From Wyeomyia smithii (Eukaryota; Arthropoda; Insecta; Diptera; Culicidae), in NCBI RefSeq assembly GCF_029784165.1, contig NC_073694.1, positions 46,843,674-46,907,673 of the forward strand: 64,000 nt of DNA. Reading direction: 5' to 3'. Both the position numbers and the translations under genes were made by a program. This document shows, piece by piece, positions 45,133-58,139 of this stretch. The first letter of the stretch is position 1, and the number at the start of each line of letters is the position of its first letter. The notes beneath the pieces were generated by a model. It was not told the origin of the DNA and ran no database searches. It was given only the letters and a program-made list of their open reading frames with translations.

Positions 45133-45164
45133 CTGAAGATGTTACTGATCAGTGACGAAACGTC
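45133..45164 (+). ncRNA. Hammerhead-like motif, possibly from a Penelope-like element
   Basis: CTGAAGA (45133-45139) and GAAAC (45157-45161) flank an inverted repeat GTTAC/GTGAC closed by TGATCA, followed by GTC at 45162-45164. This is the core arrangement of a hammerhead ribozyme (CUGANGA, stem II, GAAA, cleavage after GUC). There is one extra U between CUGANGA and the stem, and stem I is poor, so activity is doubtful. Penelope-like elements carry such motifs. Confidence 0.4.
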
Positions 45165-45481
45165 GGACAGTACTACTTATTCAAGACTGCTCAGCCGAAA
45201 TTACAACCAACTATCGAAGAATTTATGAATATTTGAACATTTGAATCTTGCTCCCGTAAAGTCATTCCTTCCTGAATTTCACCAATCCTAGTTTTAGTTA
45301 GTGACTCATTCGTTTTGGGCCAGTAGAACAACGAGACATAATTCCAATGGCTTTGTTGCATTCCTATAAAGCGTTTGTAACCTTGATAATTGTCACAATA
45401 CCAGTTTAGTTTGTAGTCCCAAATATATAGCTTTTGTGGCCAACTCCTATTCCGGTAACCTCACGTCGTACTTTTGGAATA

Positions 45482-45673
45482 CAGTCATACCTCGATATAA
45501 GGCAACTTTATTTTTATTTTCGTTACGTTATATCGAGTTACGTTGTATCGAAGTACGAAAAAACTTACTTAAAACATTTATTCGAAACATTATTCACCCC
45601 AAAAATAATTGTTGTACTTTATTTTGGAAAATTCAAAAAAGTTACGTCATATCGAGGTTGCCTTATATCGATA
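45482..45673. mobile_element. pogo-like MITE, right end lost
   Basis: CAGTCATACCTCGATATAAG after a TA at 45480-45481 is a typical pogo/Tigger type terminus. The right end has TTGCCTTATATCGA (45660-45673), the complement of the inner part of the left terminus, but its outermost AGGTATGACTG is absent. No transposase. Confidence 0.65.
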
Positions 45674-45769
45674 AAAGATGGTCATCTACGACTAAACCTT
45701 GCTCTTTCGTGGTTATTTGCATTATGTTATGAAATACATTATCGAATGCTTCTTTAATGTCAAGAATTT

Positions 45770-48700
45770 TTTTTTCGCTACGAAAACCGTTAGTTTTTCT
45801 GCGGGACACCAATAAGCTGCAAACTGAGATAATTTTCTGTGTTTTATAAACTATTGATAATTCCATTCACATATACTGGAGTTCCGCATATATTTCAATT
45901 TTTAAACACACATTTCTATTTCTATATTCTTATAATATTTTTATTTTGTCAATAAAGAAATTTTCGAATATCCCCCAAAGTGTGACTAAAGCCACCTCTT
46001 CGCCACTATTGCAAGCTTCGCAATCACAATCAGTGCACAAAGAATAAACAAAACAGAAACCTCGTGCACACAGGTTTCATCATTTCATTTACCAATTGCG
46101 GTTGACCAGCTTTTTCAATTTTATGTTTGATTTAATTTTGAAATGATTTCCGGTGGATTCATTTCGTCATTAGTTTTTTTTTGTTTCGTTGCATCTCCTA
46201 TTCCACACGCGGCTGCATTTCTAGTGCGAGCTGCTGGTGAAAATGCAACAACATTTGCAGTGAGTACGTGCTGGGGCGGCTGTTTCCGTCCACCCCCCTC
46301 CCACCAATTGATATATCTAACCGCACTGTTGGGCTTTGTTTTGAAAGAGTAAAATTAATCTAACATTTTTCCCCCATCAGCACTATTTTCATTGATATTT
46401 GGCCACTCATCGATGGTTAGTTTCATGGAATTTGGTGAGCGTTTGTTTTTTTTTTCTCTCGTTCCTGCACGGGCTGCCCTTATCAGTTCGACTCTATCGG
46501 TTTTGGCCTCGGGGCTTAGTCCGATTGGATGAAACTGTGGCTTGATTGAAGCGATTCTTGCCAACCGACGTACATGGCTTGCATTATGGGCTCTGGTCTC
46601 CTGTGGTCGAGCGACCATTCGCTCCAGCTGGACAGGGGGGAGATGGGGAGGTAATTATTTATTTTCACATAAATATACATTTTAGCGATATTTTTTCCGG
46701 CTTGCTGCACTCATCAATTTAATTGAAAATAATGCACATATTTCCCAGCCATGGTCCGTGCCGTCGTCCTGCTGTAGGGCCACAACACATCAACAACCGC
46801 ACTCGAGTATACAACTAACACACGTTAACGCGTGCACATATTGTGAGCCAGGAACTGAATTGATTCATTCTTTGTTATTAATTAAATATCGATTTTTTTT
46901 TTAATTTAAAATGTTCACCATAAAGTCCTTTTTGAGTTGCAGGCAGCAGCCGATCCCCCTGCTTGCCAGCCGTGAACATATAGTAAATATTTATAATAAA
47001 ATATTCATTATATTTTTAACCTCAACCCATGCATTAATTATAATTGATGTTGATTGATATTGTTACTGAAAATGAGGTGTGTAATCGGAGAGTGTACAGT
47101 TTACATGAACTGAGCCCGCTATCTATCTTACAGCCATTTGCATTTCCGGAAGGTATGCACAATTATCTTCTATTTATAGGCCATTATGTTGTACAATGTA
47201 AAGTTTTTCCATCCGACAATTATCGATAATTATATCGTATGTTTTACTTCCATCAAACAACAGTACTACCTGTGTTAATCTGATTAATTTTCAATAAGTT
47301 ACACACATATGGTCAGCCTGGAGCCTTCGAACAAACAACCAACAATGATGAAGAGGCTCGACATTTTCATCAGATTGTCTGCAAGCTTGAGTCGGTATTC
47401 ATGCACATACCCGGTTCGGTCTTTATCAAAAGTATGTAGAAAGCAAACCCCCAGAATGAAGAATATCGTTCATCGTCTTTAGTTCGAAACTCCACACATA
47501 CGCAGGCGACAAAATGATTTATAACACTCGAAAACATTTGCCGCTCGTCACTGGGAATCTCTTGCTGTGCCCGGAAGAGGGTGGTCATATGCAGGCGGTA
47601 TGCCGACGACAGAGGGTTGGAATTAAATCGAAGAAATATGAAGAAAATTGGAGCTACCAGTTTTGCGACCGTAGGTCGAATGAACGGATGGAAGGCAATC
47701 GGCCAAGATGACGCACTCTCTCTCTCTCGATTGTTGCTCTGCTGCTGGTGTCAGGCAGAAATTCCTCCCTCATATATATCCATCTGCGACCGAGCTCCGA
47801 TCGATGGTAGGTGGTTACGGGATATACGCGTGTTGGTTTGCTGACAGGGGGAAAATTAGGGTAACTATTGAAACAAAGATGCGGCGACGTTTTTGGGCAC
47901 GGGATGGGGTTTTCTGGTTAGGTTAGCCCAAGACATTTCCGTCGCCATCGTCGTCGTCGTCGTCGTCGTCGTCGTTGTTCGAAACTCCGGCAGTTTGTCC
48001 CTTCCGGTATGCTATTCCAGTAGCATAGGAGGCATAGATATTTTATCCGTGAGCGAGGGTTCTGCTGGAAGGGTTTCAACTTCATAAATCAAAGTTTATG
48101 ATATCGGTCCGGCCAAAATTTGGGGCACGAAAGTGGTGTTGATTTTCTTCGGGCCTGGTCCGGACCGGGCAAGGGTGGGCGTAACAAATGCTGTCGGAAA
48201 GATGAAAAATACTTGCCCTCGACGGTGGGGAAAATTTTACCGCTCGATATCAATAGGACTTGTTTGTTCGAAACAACGTGGGGACGTTGGCAAGTGCAAA
48301 TTTGATCACATAATTTATGAGAATTCAAGTGATGAGAAAAGACGTAAATCATTTTGGTTGCCGGAGCGCATTGTTTTTACCATCGAGGCCAATGGCGTGG
48401 GATGCTCGAAGTGAATTGACTTAAAAATAATAATCTGCTGCTTAAAATCAATCTGCCGCATATTTTTTAAAAATCATGCTTCATTGTATGTTTTTTTTTT
48501 AAATTATCATAGTTGCTTCTTGTTCTCATAACGTAATCTAAAACAAAATGCCTTTTGAATAAATTTAAAAAATCGATATTAGTGCGATGGAAATTTTGGA
48601 CAATCAACATCTATTTAGTAAGAGACTGAATGAATAATGCTGAAATCATACTTAGGGGAACTGCTCCATTGTTCAACTCATTATGCCAATTTTCACGAAG

Positions 48701-49160
48701 AATGCACGGATTGAACACCAAAATTTCACGAAATCATTGAACAAATTAACAAAATACGCTTACATGCTCTCTAATGGAATCACCCAGCATTGGAAATTTA
48801 GAAAACTAGAAAACTAGAACATTTAGAAAGCTAGATTTATCCTGAATTTTGTAAAACAAACCATTTTTCACAACGCTTCCATGTCCACCTCAAAACTTGA
48901 ATCACTGCTCAATTATTCATCTCACGACGCCCCCATATTCATCACACTGTTGATCATGAAAAGATCACATTGTCATGAATGAAAGTAGCCGCAGCCCGTC
49001 GTAGTAGGTTACCTAGATATCCGCTGTAGTTGTTTACGTGCAAAATTGGTAACCTAGGTAACCACTGCAGTGCTGTCGATTTATGTCAATTATGTTGGAA
49101 TAATTTAACAGTTTCAGTATGAGAAATCTAAAGTGAACTAAGAAGAATCCATTCCATGGA
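45770..49160. other. Mostly single-copy stretch, no gene called
   Basis: 46100-48420 is less A/T-rich and does not repeat elsewhere in the window. TAATTGA-type AT blocks near 46700-47060 and G/C-richer sequence to 48420 resemble non-coding, possibly regulatory DNA. A TCG/GTC trinucleotide run lies at 47941-47978. No frame matches a known protein. Confidence 0.35.
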
Positions 49161-49443
49161 TTAGGTGTTGTACATAAATTACGTAACGCATGAAGAGGGG
49201 GGGGGAGGGATTGAATCTGCGTTACATATTGTTACATAGGGGGGAGAGGAGGGGGTGGTAGTTGAGACGATTACGTAACTGTAACGTTTGCACAAAATTA
49301 AAAATTTAGAGGGGGGTCGGGTTGTTCAGCGTTACGTAATTTTAAGGAGAGAAGTCATATCGGACGTTACTTATTGTTACATAGGGGGAGAGGGGATCGG
49401 AATTTGGATTTTTAGCGTTACGTAGTTTGTGTACGACGCCTTA
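49161..49443. mobile_element. MITE with GTAC.AAATTACGTAACGC termini
   Basis: The left end has GTTGTACATAAATTACGTAA and the right end its complement (TTACGTAGTTTGTGTACGAC), giving inverted repeats of about 28 bases. The interior has G-rich runs (AGGGGGGGGGAGGG near 49196, GGGGGGAGAGGAGGGGG near 49238) and repeated GTTACATA. No coding content. Confidence 0.75.
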
Positions 49444-49479
49444 GCAGATTGGTGTACACTAAAGTCGCATTTTACGAGG

Positions 49480-49745
49480 GGGATGCATGCCGCGTAACAA
49501 AAACGCGTAAATTCCGGAATCCGTGTAAAAAAAACCGCGTAAATTCCGGAATCAGCGTAAAAAAACCGCGTTAATTCTGGAATCCGCGTAAAAAAACCAT
49601 CGTTAATTTTGCATTCCGAGTGAAGGGAAACCGAAATCCGGGCAAAAAAACCGCGTAAATTCCGGAATCCGCGTGAAATAAACCGCGTAAATTCCGGAAT
49701 CTGCGTAAAAAAAGCCGCGTAAAAAACCGCGTAAAAAGCGACCTT
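49480..49745. repeat. Minisatellite, about 31-bp unit CCGCGTAAATTCCGGAATC
   Basis: About seven to eight units of CGCGTAAATTCCGGAATC with a short run of A follow one another, with variable units in the middle (49605-49645). Open frames on the - strand simply reflect the 3-fold-compatible repeat. Confidence 0.85.
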
Positions 49746-52700
49746 AGTGTAGTTGGGAAATATGCGTTTTTTCCTGTATTCATTTGTGTTTTTATGTTGT
49801 ATGAGATTGATATATGGGCTGAGATGAATAGTGGAGCAGTTCCCTATATCATCTATTTGATTCCTAGGTTGCGAACAGTGCCCTAGATTATCGATGTTTA
49901 TTGACAGGTGAATGAATTTTGAACACATTTATTTTCGGATGCAACTCAGTAACTAATGCTCATTGAGACGATGCATGAATTTCGTTTACCATATTCAATG
50001 ACAGAACAGTGAAATAAATATCAAAGGCCCCCTAGTTTATACTCAGAGAAGTTTTTGCGATTATAAGTCCAAGTAGTGAAAGTCTGTTCAGATGCCTTAC
50101 ACTGCACGGTACAGTATAAATTGTTTAATGAGGTAATTTTGATTTAAACTATATTGAAATGATTTTCATTTTTGATGATCGAAATATTAACACGGTCGGT
50201 GTTTATCGATTTTTTTAGTATCATGAATATCTACTATCGCTTGTGTAGTGTGATTATCAAAATAAAGAAACCTAAAAATCGCTGCCAGTGAATAGCATGA
50301 CAGTGAACATTCTCAGCACTGGTTGCAAACGTATTTTTATGTAAAAAAGGAAAATTTGAAAATAAAATTCAACTAGTCTACAAACGGTACTCATCAAGAT
50401 TTCGCGAAATACACGGCAACCTTACACAAAAAAAAATCTACTTTATACTTCGATAACGTCATTTATATGACCTAGCCCATATTAGCTGTATTAATTGTGA
50501 ATTACTTGCTCAATTGCCTCGCCTTGCAAATAGTGAGTAGGTAATCGCGAACAAGTTAAGAAAACAATTGGTGTATTTCCATAAGTAATTTTTCGGGTGC
50601 TGCAATGAAATTTGCAACTACGAGAATTATAAATTTTAAAAAATACTCAGATATACTTAACCTTTATTACACTTTTGTCGCAGAATTTCGTCTCACGCCA
50701 ACATAAATAGTAGGATGGGACAAAAATTAAAGTCAGCTCCAATGCACTTTTCGTGTTTTTATGGGTATAGGACCAATAGGTGAATTTTCAGATCGATCTA
50801 TATTTTTGCGCCCGATTTGAAAAACAATTTCGCGTAGAATTAGGCCTACAAGTGTGATTTTGTGCTCATGGTATCTTCGGAGAAGCTTCCAATCTTAGTT
50901 CTACACGAAATTGTTTCTCATTCGTAAAAAAGTTTGCAACAGCAGTATGTTGCAGCAGTATTACTAGAAAAAATCCATATTGAACCGTTTGTCATATATT
51001 CACTCAGTTTGAAATAAATAACTTTTTTTACCAGCGTTGTAGCACCTTCATAAGACTTTTTTCTAGGAAAATTTTTAATAAATATCATGTATCGAAAAAA
51101 ATTTAGCAATCAACTGGACATCTCTGGAGAATGAGTTTTGGAAGAGTGCATTCTGTTATATAAAATCGTAAGGGAATTGAAAAACCTGTAAGTTTTTCAC
51201 AGTTTTTATAGGAGCGATGTGAAATACAAAAAGAGCATTGAAGTGAGAAAATAACACCATCATTGTCCAGTTCACAACGGACTTAAATGCGTAAAATGAG
51301 GTTTTTCGATGCTAACTATGGTAATATAGAAACATGTAGAGCCATGTTGAACGCATATTTCAACCAATTATAGCTAAAACAAGACCATCTTTCCTAGCAC
51401 AGCCGCCGCTAAAAAGGATACATACAATTTATCGTTAAGACCTACTCTGGTCCACAAGGACATCTACCAGAAGTTCATCTCTCAGTAGTCACGTATAAAA
51501 GCTGGCATGTAATTTAGTATTCATTGTATAACCTATTTCTGGAGCAAGAGAATGGTTGATTCGTATTGGAAACTGGCTCAACTCGCAGCCGGCAGAGCAG
51601 CAGCTTTTTCAGCGCAGCGAAGCTGAGCAGGTACTCATTCGATCCCAGGGTTCCACAGCAGACGGACCTACCGACGGACCGCAGCACTGCACAGCATTAC
51701 TTGCTTTTCTTTGAGTTCATTTATCGGCCGCGGCCGGTGCAACTATTGAGAATGTTTTGATTTCCTTGCTGTTTCCGTAGAATTACGTCGTGAAGATCCG
51801 ATAACATTCCGATGATTGTAGCTCAGTCAGAGCTCAGACTTCCATTGTATAATTTCAACATTGCTTCAAGAACATAATTGCCGTTTTGAGAATAACCGAC
51901 TGTAAATTGTACTAGAAGTGGAGTAATGAGATGATTTGTTTCGAGCTGGTGTACTTCGTAACGTGTAATGGGACGGAATCCAAGCATGGGAGGACCGATG
52001 ACTTACTCCTACATACTACCGCGTTTCGGGAATGCCTCATAAAATATCATTAATTTCACAACCAACCTGCTGCTTTTTATTGTGAAACTGCTTCAGAGCA
52101 TCTAATTAATTCAGTTTGCACATTTGGTTTCACCGTGAAACCTTTAAAACGTCTCAATCAAAGATTTTTCACATCACTATTTTTTCTCTCTTGGTGTTGT
52201 TAATAATTTCACGCCGGTAGCGACTAGAACATTTTTCACAAATATCGGCACGTCGCGTAACCACTCAAACCAAGTATGCTTTGTCTCTTTACACTATCAA
52301 ACAGAGCGATCGGAAAAATCGGCCGAAAAAGGGAAAAACTTGCCTCTAACGTGTAGCGCCTCGCAAAATTCCGGTTTTTGCTCTTTTAGTTTTAAGTCAA
52401 CTGTGTGTGTCGAATTTTGTGCCTGTGTTGTCAGCACTGCCAGCAGCAGGCTGCGCTAGCAAATAGAATTGTTCAAACTGTTATAAATCTGTTGAATTTT
52501 GTGGCAACAAAAATTTAAAAAACTTGGCAACCATGTACTTTTAACAATGATAAAATAATGCTTTGATTCCGTCCCGATTCTCCTTAAGGTTCGGATTCCA
52601 AGTGCTTAGCTAGCACGCAAACTTAAGGGAGTCTGAACTTGGTTGCTATGCTGTCTTGTCTCCAGTCCAGTGCCATCTAAACGATATGCTTCTTCGTTTG

Positions 52701-53403
52701 TTGACGGTTATATAATTGACGAAAAACTGATGTACTTCACGCCAACGTTAGTATGCATACCTACGACCTTCAGTTATTCCAGTGCTTTCGCAGATTCACT
52801 TAATTGTTGCATTTGTCCTCTACTTACGGAGTAGAATATGAGAGACAATCTCGCGTAGGTTGAAATTATAGTAAAACTTTTCTAAGAGATGAGTGCATAT
52901 AGACGAAGAAACAAACCAATCTGAACCAACCTCCTTCGAAGATGGAGAAAACTGCTTCATTGGTCATCGCGTTGTCGCATAACTTTTATAGGTTATACTC
53001 GAAAAGTGAAATCAATCAGCGTAAAATTTGAATACCAAAATCAGGGAAAACGGCTGTATTTGATGGAAAGTGAATTGATATATAATCAATAAGTAACAAC
53101 TTCCTCGTAGCTGGAAAGAATGCTTCATGTTATTGGTTTGTAAAAAGGTCGATAAGTGCGTTGTGAAACAATTTGTTCTCTGTGTGTCTGCTCGAAATGT
53201 CTGAAAGCTGTTGGATACGATCGACGTTTGCTCTGCCTTGGGCTGGGATTTTGACGTAAACGCCAAATTTTCAAATTTTGTTTTTTTTGATAATCTATAA
53301 TACTATAGTATAAATAGCCCACTTAAAAATGCTAGTTGCCGTTTTTGAAAATATTGGAAATAATATTGATTCGAAAGCTGGATGTGATTGTGTTGATCTA
53401 ATA
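49746..53403. other. Intergenic stretch, no gene seen
   Basis: A/T-rich with short frames only. At 51494 a TATAAAAG followed about 100 bases later by a GCAGC-rich stretch resembles the promoter-like arrangement at 3.2 and 4.9 kb. Nothing else is recognisable. Confidence 0.35.
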
Positions 53404-53562
53404 TAAGAAAAGCAAAGCAAAGCAAAGCTTTGAAACATTCTGATTCGAAACTCGACCTTCTGTTTATTTATACGCAGACTTCGCAGCCAACTGTTTAGTG
53501 TACAGGATATTTGCCGGGGTAGTGCTAACAGTTTGGCTTGCTAGGCCAACATTGTATCTCGG
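53404..53562 (-). mobile_element. TTTGC-tail SINE, partial copy
   Basis: Begins with AAAGCAAAGCAAAGC (the tail of the family on the - strand) and continues with CAGACTTCGCAGCCAACTGT, matching the body of the SINE at 15823-16030. The tRNA-like head is diverged or missing. Confidence 0.7.
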
Positions 53563-53611
53563 GAAATTCTATTAATCTATGTGCCAAATGCGATAAAATA
53601 TGCCCCTTGAG

Positions 53612-53700
53612 GGTAACATGGATTGATTCAACAACTCCGAAGTACCTCAAGGCAGTATGTTAGGACCTCTACTGTTTTCGTAAGTTATTAGCGATTGTAC
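53612..53700 (+). pseudogene. LINE reverse transcriptase motif B fragment
   Basis: The + strand reads NNSEVPQGSMLGPLLF, the conserved motif of Jockey-like reverse transcriptases (GVPQGSxLGPLLF). A stop follows at once. Only this motif is recognisable. Confidence 0.6.
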
Positions 53701-54164
53701 CATGTGGCTGTGGCTCGGTTCAAAGAGCAGTGGAGTCCTCTATATAGAAATGTAGAGTAAAAGGTAAAGTATAAAAATCAGTCACTGACCACGGTGACTA
53801 AAGTGCCTTCTTTTCCGTTATAGTCGTTAGAGATGCAGAGCTCAAATCGATATCTAGCAACAACGACTGTAACACTTCCTTCTTCTCTTACCTAACCGAC
53901 CGTAAGGCCGTAGCCAGCGTGTTTTCAATCAATACAAAGCAAAAGTTACAGAACTGTTATACATTACTGAAGATGGTAAATTGATCCCAAATTAGCCATC
54001 CTACGCTAGTTCTTGGAGCAACTCCACTAGCTCAAACCTACCATGCGGCTATTCAAGCCCAAGCTCGAGCTCAAGAACTGATTAAAGTTTTTTTTTTCAG
54101 ATTCCGTTCACTGATAAAATGTATAAATTGACCAGAATTGAAATTTAATTTTAAATTTCCTGTG

Positions 54165-54975
54165 AATATGGGTCGCTCCATACCAAGTGACCACGAAGGA
54201 GCACAAACTTGGACACGACCATCACCGATTTTGCTCAAAGTTGGGAGAATTATTCATCTACTGTCATTTTGGAAAAATCCGAAATTTGGTGTCGATTGGA
54301 ATACCCCCCGCTCTGTGGCACCACCCTGTTTATTGAAAAGTCACGCATTTTTTGTTCAAAATCTCTTTTTTCTTTTTATTACAATTCATAGACGGAAGAT
54401 GTCCGAAAAATACTGATAGATGATTTCTGAAAAAAATAAACCAAGGAATCCAGAAAAAATATATGGATTGATCGGAAGTGTTGATAGATAAATTATTTTT
54501 GTATTTGAAAACTAAATTTGCCTTTTTCGGTAAATGCAGCCACTTTTAGTTTAAATTTGATAGTTTCACCTTGTTCCTTGGAAAATTTCACATAAGAAAC
54601 AACTATCATCCCGAGGCAATATGGGCCAATCTCGAGATATAACATTTTTACGAAAAAAATTGTAAACTTCGTAATTAATTTTTTGAAGAAGAATACTTCT
54701 CTCAGGAAGTTCGGCTACATAGGGATGTGAAATGAAAATCTAAAACCGAAAAAAGTGAAAAACATGTCAATTTCAAATGCTAATAAATCGGTTAGTGTTC
54801 GATGGATTTCCTTCGTTCTTACTGCAATAGATTGGAAAATCTTCTAAGATTCTTCCCAAAAGAAGATAATTGTAATTTTATAATTCAAACTATTGTACTG
54901 TTGAAAAAAGTCGAGACTTGTTAAAACGAAAAATTCGACCTCTGATTGGTCGTTATATGATTGCTTCCCAATGGA
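54165..54975 (+). repeat. Repeat block with module A (copy 3)
   Basis: 54470-54680 is one copy of the sequence that recurs at 55750-56480. It is followed by module A (54688-54975), with the inverted CCAAT at 54944-54951, but the TATA part is deleted after CTTCCCAATGGATG. A further piece of module C and module D follows at 55480-55740. Confidence 0.65.
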
Positions 54976-56193
54976 TGACGCACTAGTTGTAGCAATGGAT
55001 AGCGCACTATTTGCAGCGGATCTCAGCATCGATAGCAGCTGGGCCAGCTGATGCAGGAGCAGCGTTACCAATGGCAGCGTATAGCGGCCACAATTGTGGC
55101 ATGGTGACGAATAGCGTAGCAGTTGCAGCAGGTATATCTGACCATGAGCATTTATGCAATAATTGAATGAAAATTGCAATTGTAGCAATCGGCCATTTTC
55201 AAGACTACTACATGTTTTTGGGAGAGCATAATAAATGGTTAATAATAAACTGCAACTGAGGTTAGATGCTGCTGCAAATGCAGAGCAGTGTGATGTTTAT
55301 TACGATTTGGTGATACTGTGCATAACAAGCGGTATATACGAAACAAATCCGATTTTAAACAGAAAAGTTCGGCACGTTCTGCTCACGATGCTGAGTATGT
55401 TTTAAAAAATTTACAACACTGCATTAACAAGGATGTAACGCCTTGAAAAAGACGGTTATGGTTAGATATCACAGCAGAATTTTGACCTTCATACTCATGT
55501 CTATCATCAGCAATATCAAACACGCAACAATCTGCTTCCATGCGACACATACGTTTTTTCGTACATTAGTATTAAGACATACGGAATAAAAATTTTCGAA
55601 CTTTGTAGAATGGTATAACTGGAAATAATTTAACAAGCGTAACAAATCCGATTTCAAAATGACTGACACGCAAGCAGCCGGGTTATCTTTTTTGTAAAAG
55701 TATTCTACTTCAACCTTGCGGTCGTGGCTTTGCACACATCCCTCCTGTGATTTTTCACAATTTATAGACGTAAGACACCCGCAAAATAGTGATAGGTGAA
55801 TTTTGAAGAAAATAAACCATGGAATCCAGAAAAAATATTGTTTTTGACCGGAAGTGTTGCAAGATAGATTATTTTTGTATTTCAAAACTAAATTTGCCTT
55901 TTTCGGCCAATGTAGCTAATTTTATTTTAAATTTGATGATTCCATCGTGTTTCTTGGAAAATTTTACGTAAGAAACACTTATCATCTCGTGATAATATGA
56001 GCCAATCTCGAGATATGGCATTTTTTACGAAAATGGTTCTGAATTTTATTTTAAATTTGATAGTTTCACCTTGTTCCTTGGAAAATTTCACATAAGAAAC
56101 AACTATCATCCCGAGGCAATATGGGCCAATCTCGAGATATAACATTTTTACGAAAAAAATTGTAAACTTCGTAATTATTTTTTTTCGCAATTT

Positions 56194-56762
56194 ATAGACG
56201 TAAGACACCCGGAAAATAGTGATAGGTGAATTTTGAAGAAAATAAACCAAGGAATCCAGAAAAAATATTGTTTTTGACCGGAAGTGTTGCAGGATAGATT
56301 ATTTTCGAATTTTAAAACTAAATTTGCCTTGTTCGGCTAATGTAGCTGATAATATTTTAAATTTGATGATTCCATCGTGTTTCTTGGAAAATTTTACGTA
56401 AGAAACACTTATCACCTTGTGATAATATGAGCCAATCTCGAGATGTAACAGCTTTTACGAAAATAGTTCTGAATTTCGTAATTTATTTTTCGTAAAAATG
56501 TTATATCTCAAGATTGGCCCATATTACCACGGACTGGTAAGTGTTTCTTACGTAAAATTTTCTGAGAAACACAATGAAACCATCAAATTTAAAATAAAAT
56601 TAGCTGCTTTGGCCGAAAAATGCAAATTTAATTTTAAAATACAAAAATAATCTATCTGGCAACACTTCCGGGCAGAAACAATATTTTTTCTGGATTCCTT
56701 GGTTTAATTTCTTCAAAATTCACCTATCAATATTTTCCGGGTGTCTTACGTCTATAAATTGT
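56194..56762. repeat. Long inverted repeat, arms about 280 bp
   Basis: The sequence from 56194 to about 56480 (starting TTTATAGACGTAAGACACCC) is followed, with almost no spacer, by its reverse complement ending CGTCTATAAATT at 56762. Arms match at roughly four bases in five by eye. Further copies of the arm lie upstream (54470, 55760, 56040) and downstream (56790-56990, inverted). A transcript would fold into a long hairpin. Confidence 0.8.
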
Positions 56763-57060
56763 GGAAAAAATTAATTACGGAGATTACAACTTTTTTCGTA
56801 AAAATGTTATATCTCGAGATTGGCTCATATTACCTCTGGTTGATAGTTGTTTCTTATGTGAAATTTTCCAAGGAACACGATGAAACTATCAAATTTAAAA
56901 TAAAATTCAGAACTATTTTCGTAAAAAATGCCATATCTCGAGATTGGCTCATATTATCACGAGGTGATAAGTGTTATGACATCAATAATATACGAAAAGT
57001 ATACGGAAAAATATACCGTTTCACACCATTAAATTGATTTCCAAAGCTATTACCAAAAAT

Positions 57061-57560
57061 TTAATGACACAAGACAGGCTGTCGTAATTCTACGTTAACC
57101 TTGCGGTCGTATCTTATAAACATCTTCATTTTTGTTTCTATGTCCGACGAATAACCGGTTAAACACCAAGTAAAATAAAGACGGGGATTTTGTTTACGCC
57201 AACACAGCGACAACAGCAGTCCTCCCTTAGCAGCAGCAGTATCAGTGCAGTGAATACCAGCGATAGCGGATAGCGGCCACTGCTGTGGCATAGCAATGAA
57301 AAGCGCACTAGTTGCAGCGAATCTCAGCATCGATAGCAGCTGGGCCAGCTGATGCAGGGACAGCGGAGATTGAGGAGATGCAGGCGGCCATGACATCTTT
57401 TACGAGAAAGTACGCGGCGTACGCACTCAGATTGGGGTAAATAGACGTTCCGACGGAGATTGTCAGGAGCAAAATGTCCAAAGAAGTTGACAAACAAGTA
57501 CCTCTTGCTGCAAGCTGCATCGAGAATGTTCGACCAGTGCTATTGCGACCCCAAAAAGAT
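57061..57560 (+). repeat. Composite repeat remnants (module B type)
   Basis: AAGACAGGCTGTCGTAATTC at 57069 has a relative at 43683, and 57195-57360 repeats the CAGCGACAACAGCAGTCC and GATAGCAGCTGGGCCAGC phrases seen at 4940-5100 and 55030-55060. A short frame on the + strand after 57390 (MTSFTRKYAAYALRLG) is broken by a stop and unidentified. Confidence 0.55.
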
Positions 57561-58139
57561 CGACATTATAAACAGAGACTGGTAAGTGCATTCAGTTATA
57601 ATTAATGAGCTCTTACTCACTTATGTTTGATACTATCTTGAAGCTGTTCGATTCGCCCGAACTGAAGAAGGGGACAGAAAGCGAGGTGGAGGGGACTGCA
57701 AGCGAGGTGAAAACAGGCTTTGTTTTGCTCATCTTCATCTCAAAGAGAAAGAGTTTTCTTTCCTCTTAACAACTGCAAGCTTAAATTCAATGTGCATCAC
57801 ACCATCTGCTGTAGAGAGAGCGCAGAGTAATAGTTTCTCTGATGAAAAAACGCTCCTAATTTGACAGAGCAAAAATCCAGTGAAACTCTTGTGATTTGCT
57901 CATTCGCGCACGCAAGAAAAATGAAATAAATTGCTCGGCGACCAACTGAGCATTGCGTTACCGTTCTCATCGCTCTAGGGTACGACAAAAATAGTATAAA
58001 ATCGAACTTTCGGCAGAATACGCACCCAAGGTGAGTTGTGAATCTATACCTATAAAAAATGCAGTCCGGTCTGTCTGTCTGTCTGATCCACATAGGCTCG
58101 GAAACTACCGAACCGATCGACGTGAAAATTCGTATGTAG
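57561..58139. other. Spacer before the satellite arrays
   Basis: A/G-rich stretch with GAGCAAAAC/GAGAG phrases that recur in similar form at 60520-60700, on the other side of the arrays. The two might be the flanks of one element containing both arrays. At 58068-58090 a GTCTG run precedes the first unit. Confidence 0.35.

Noticed and set aside
49377..49928. 183-codon open frame on the - strand with FTRIPEFTRF repeats
   Set aside because: It is the translation of the 31-bp minisatellite, not a gene.
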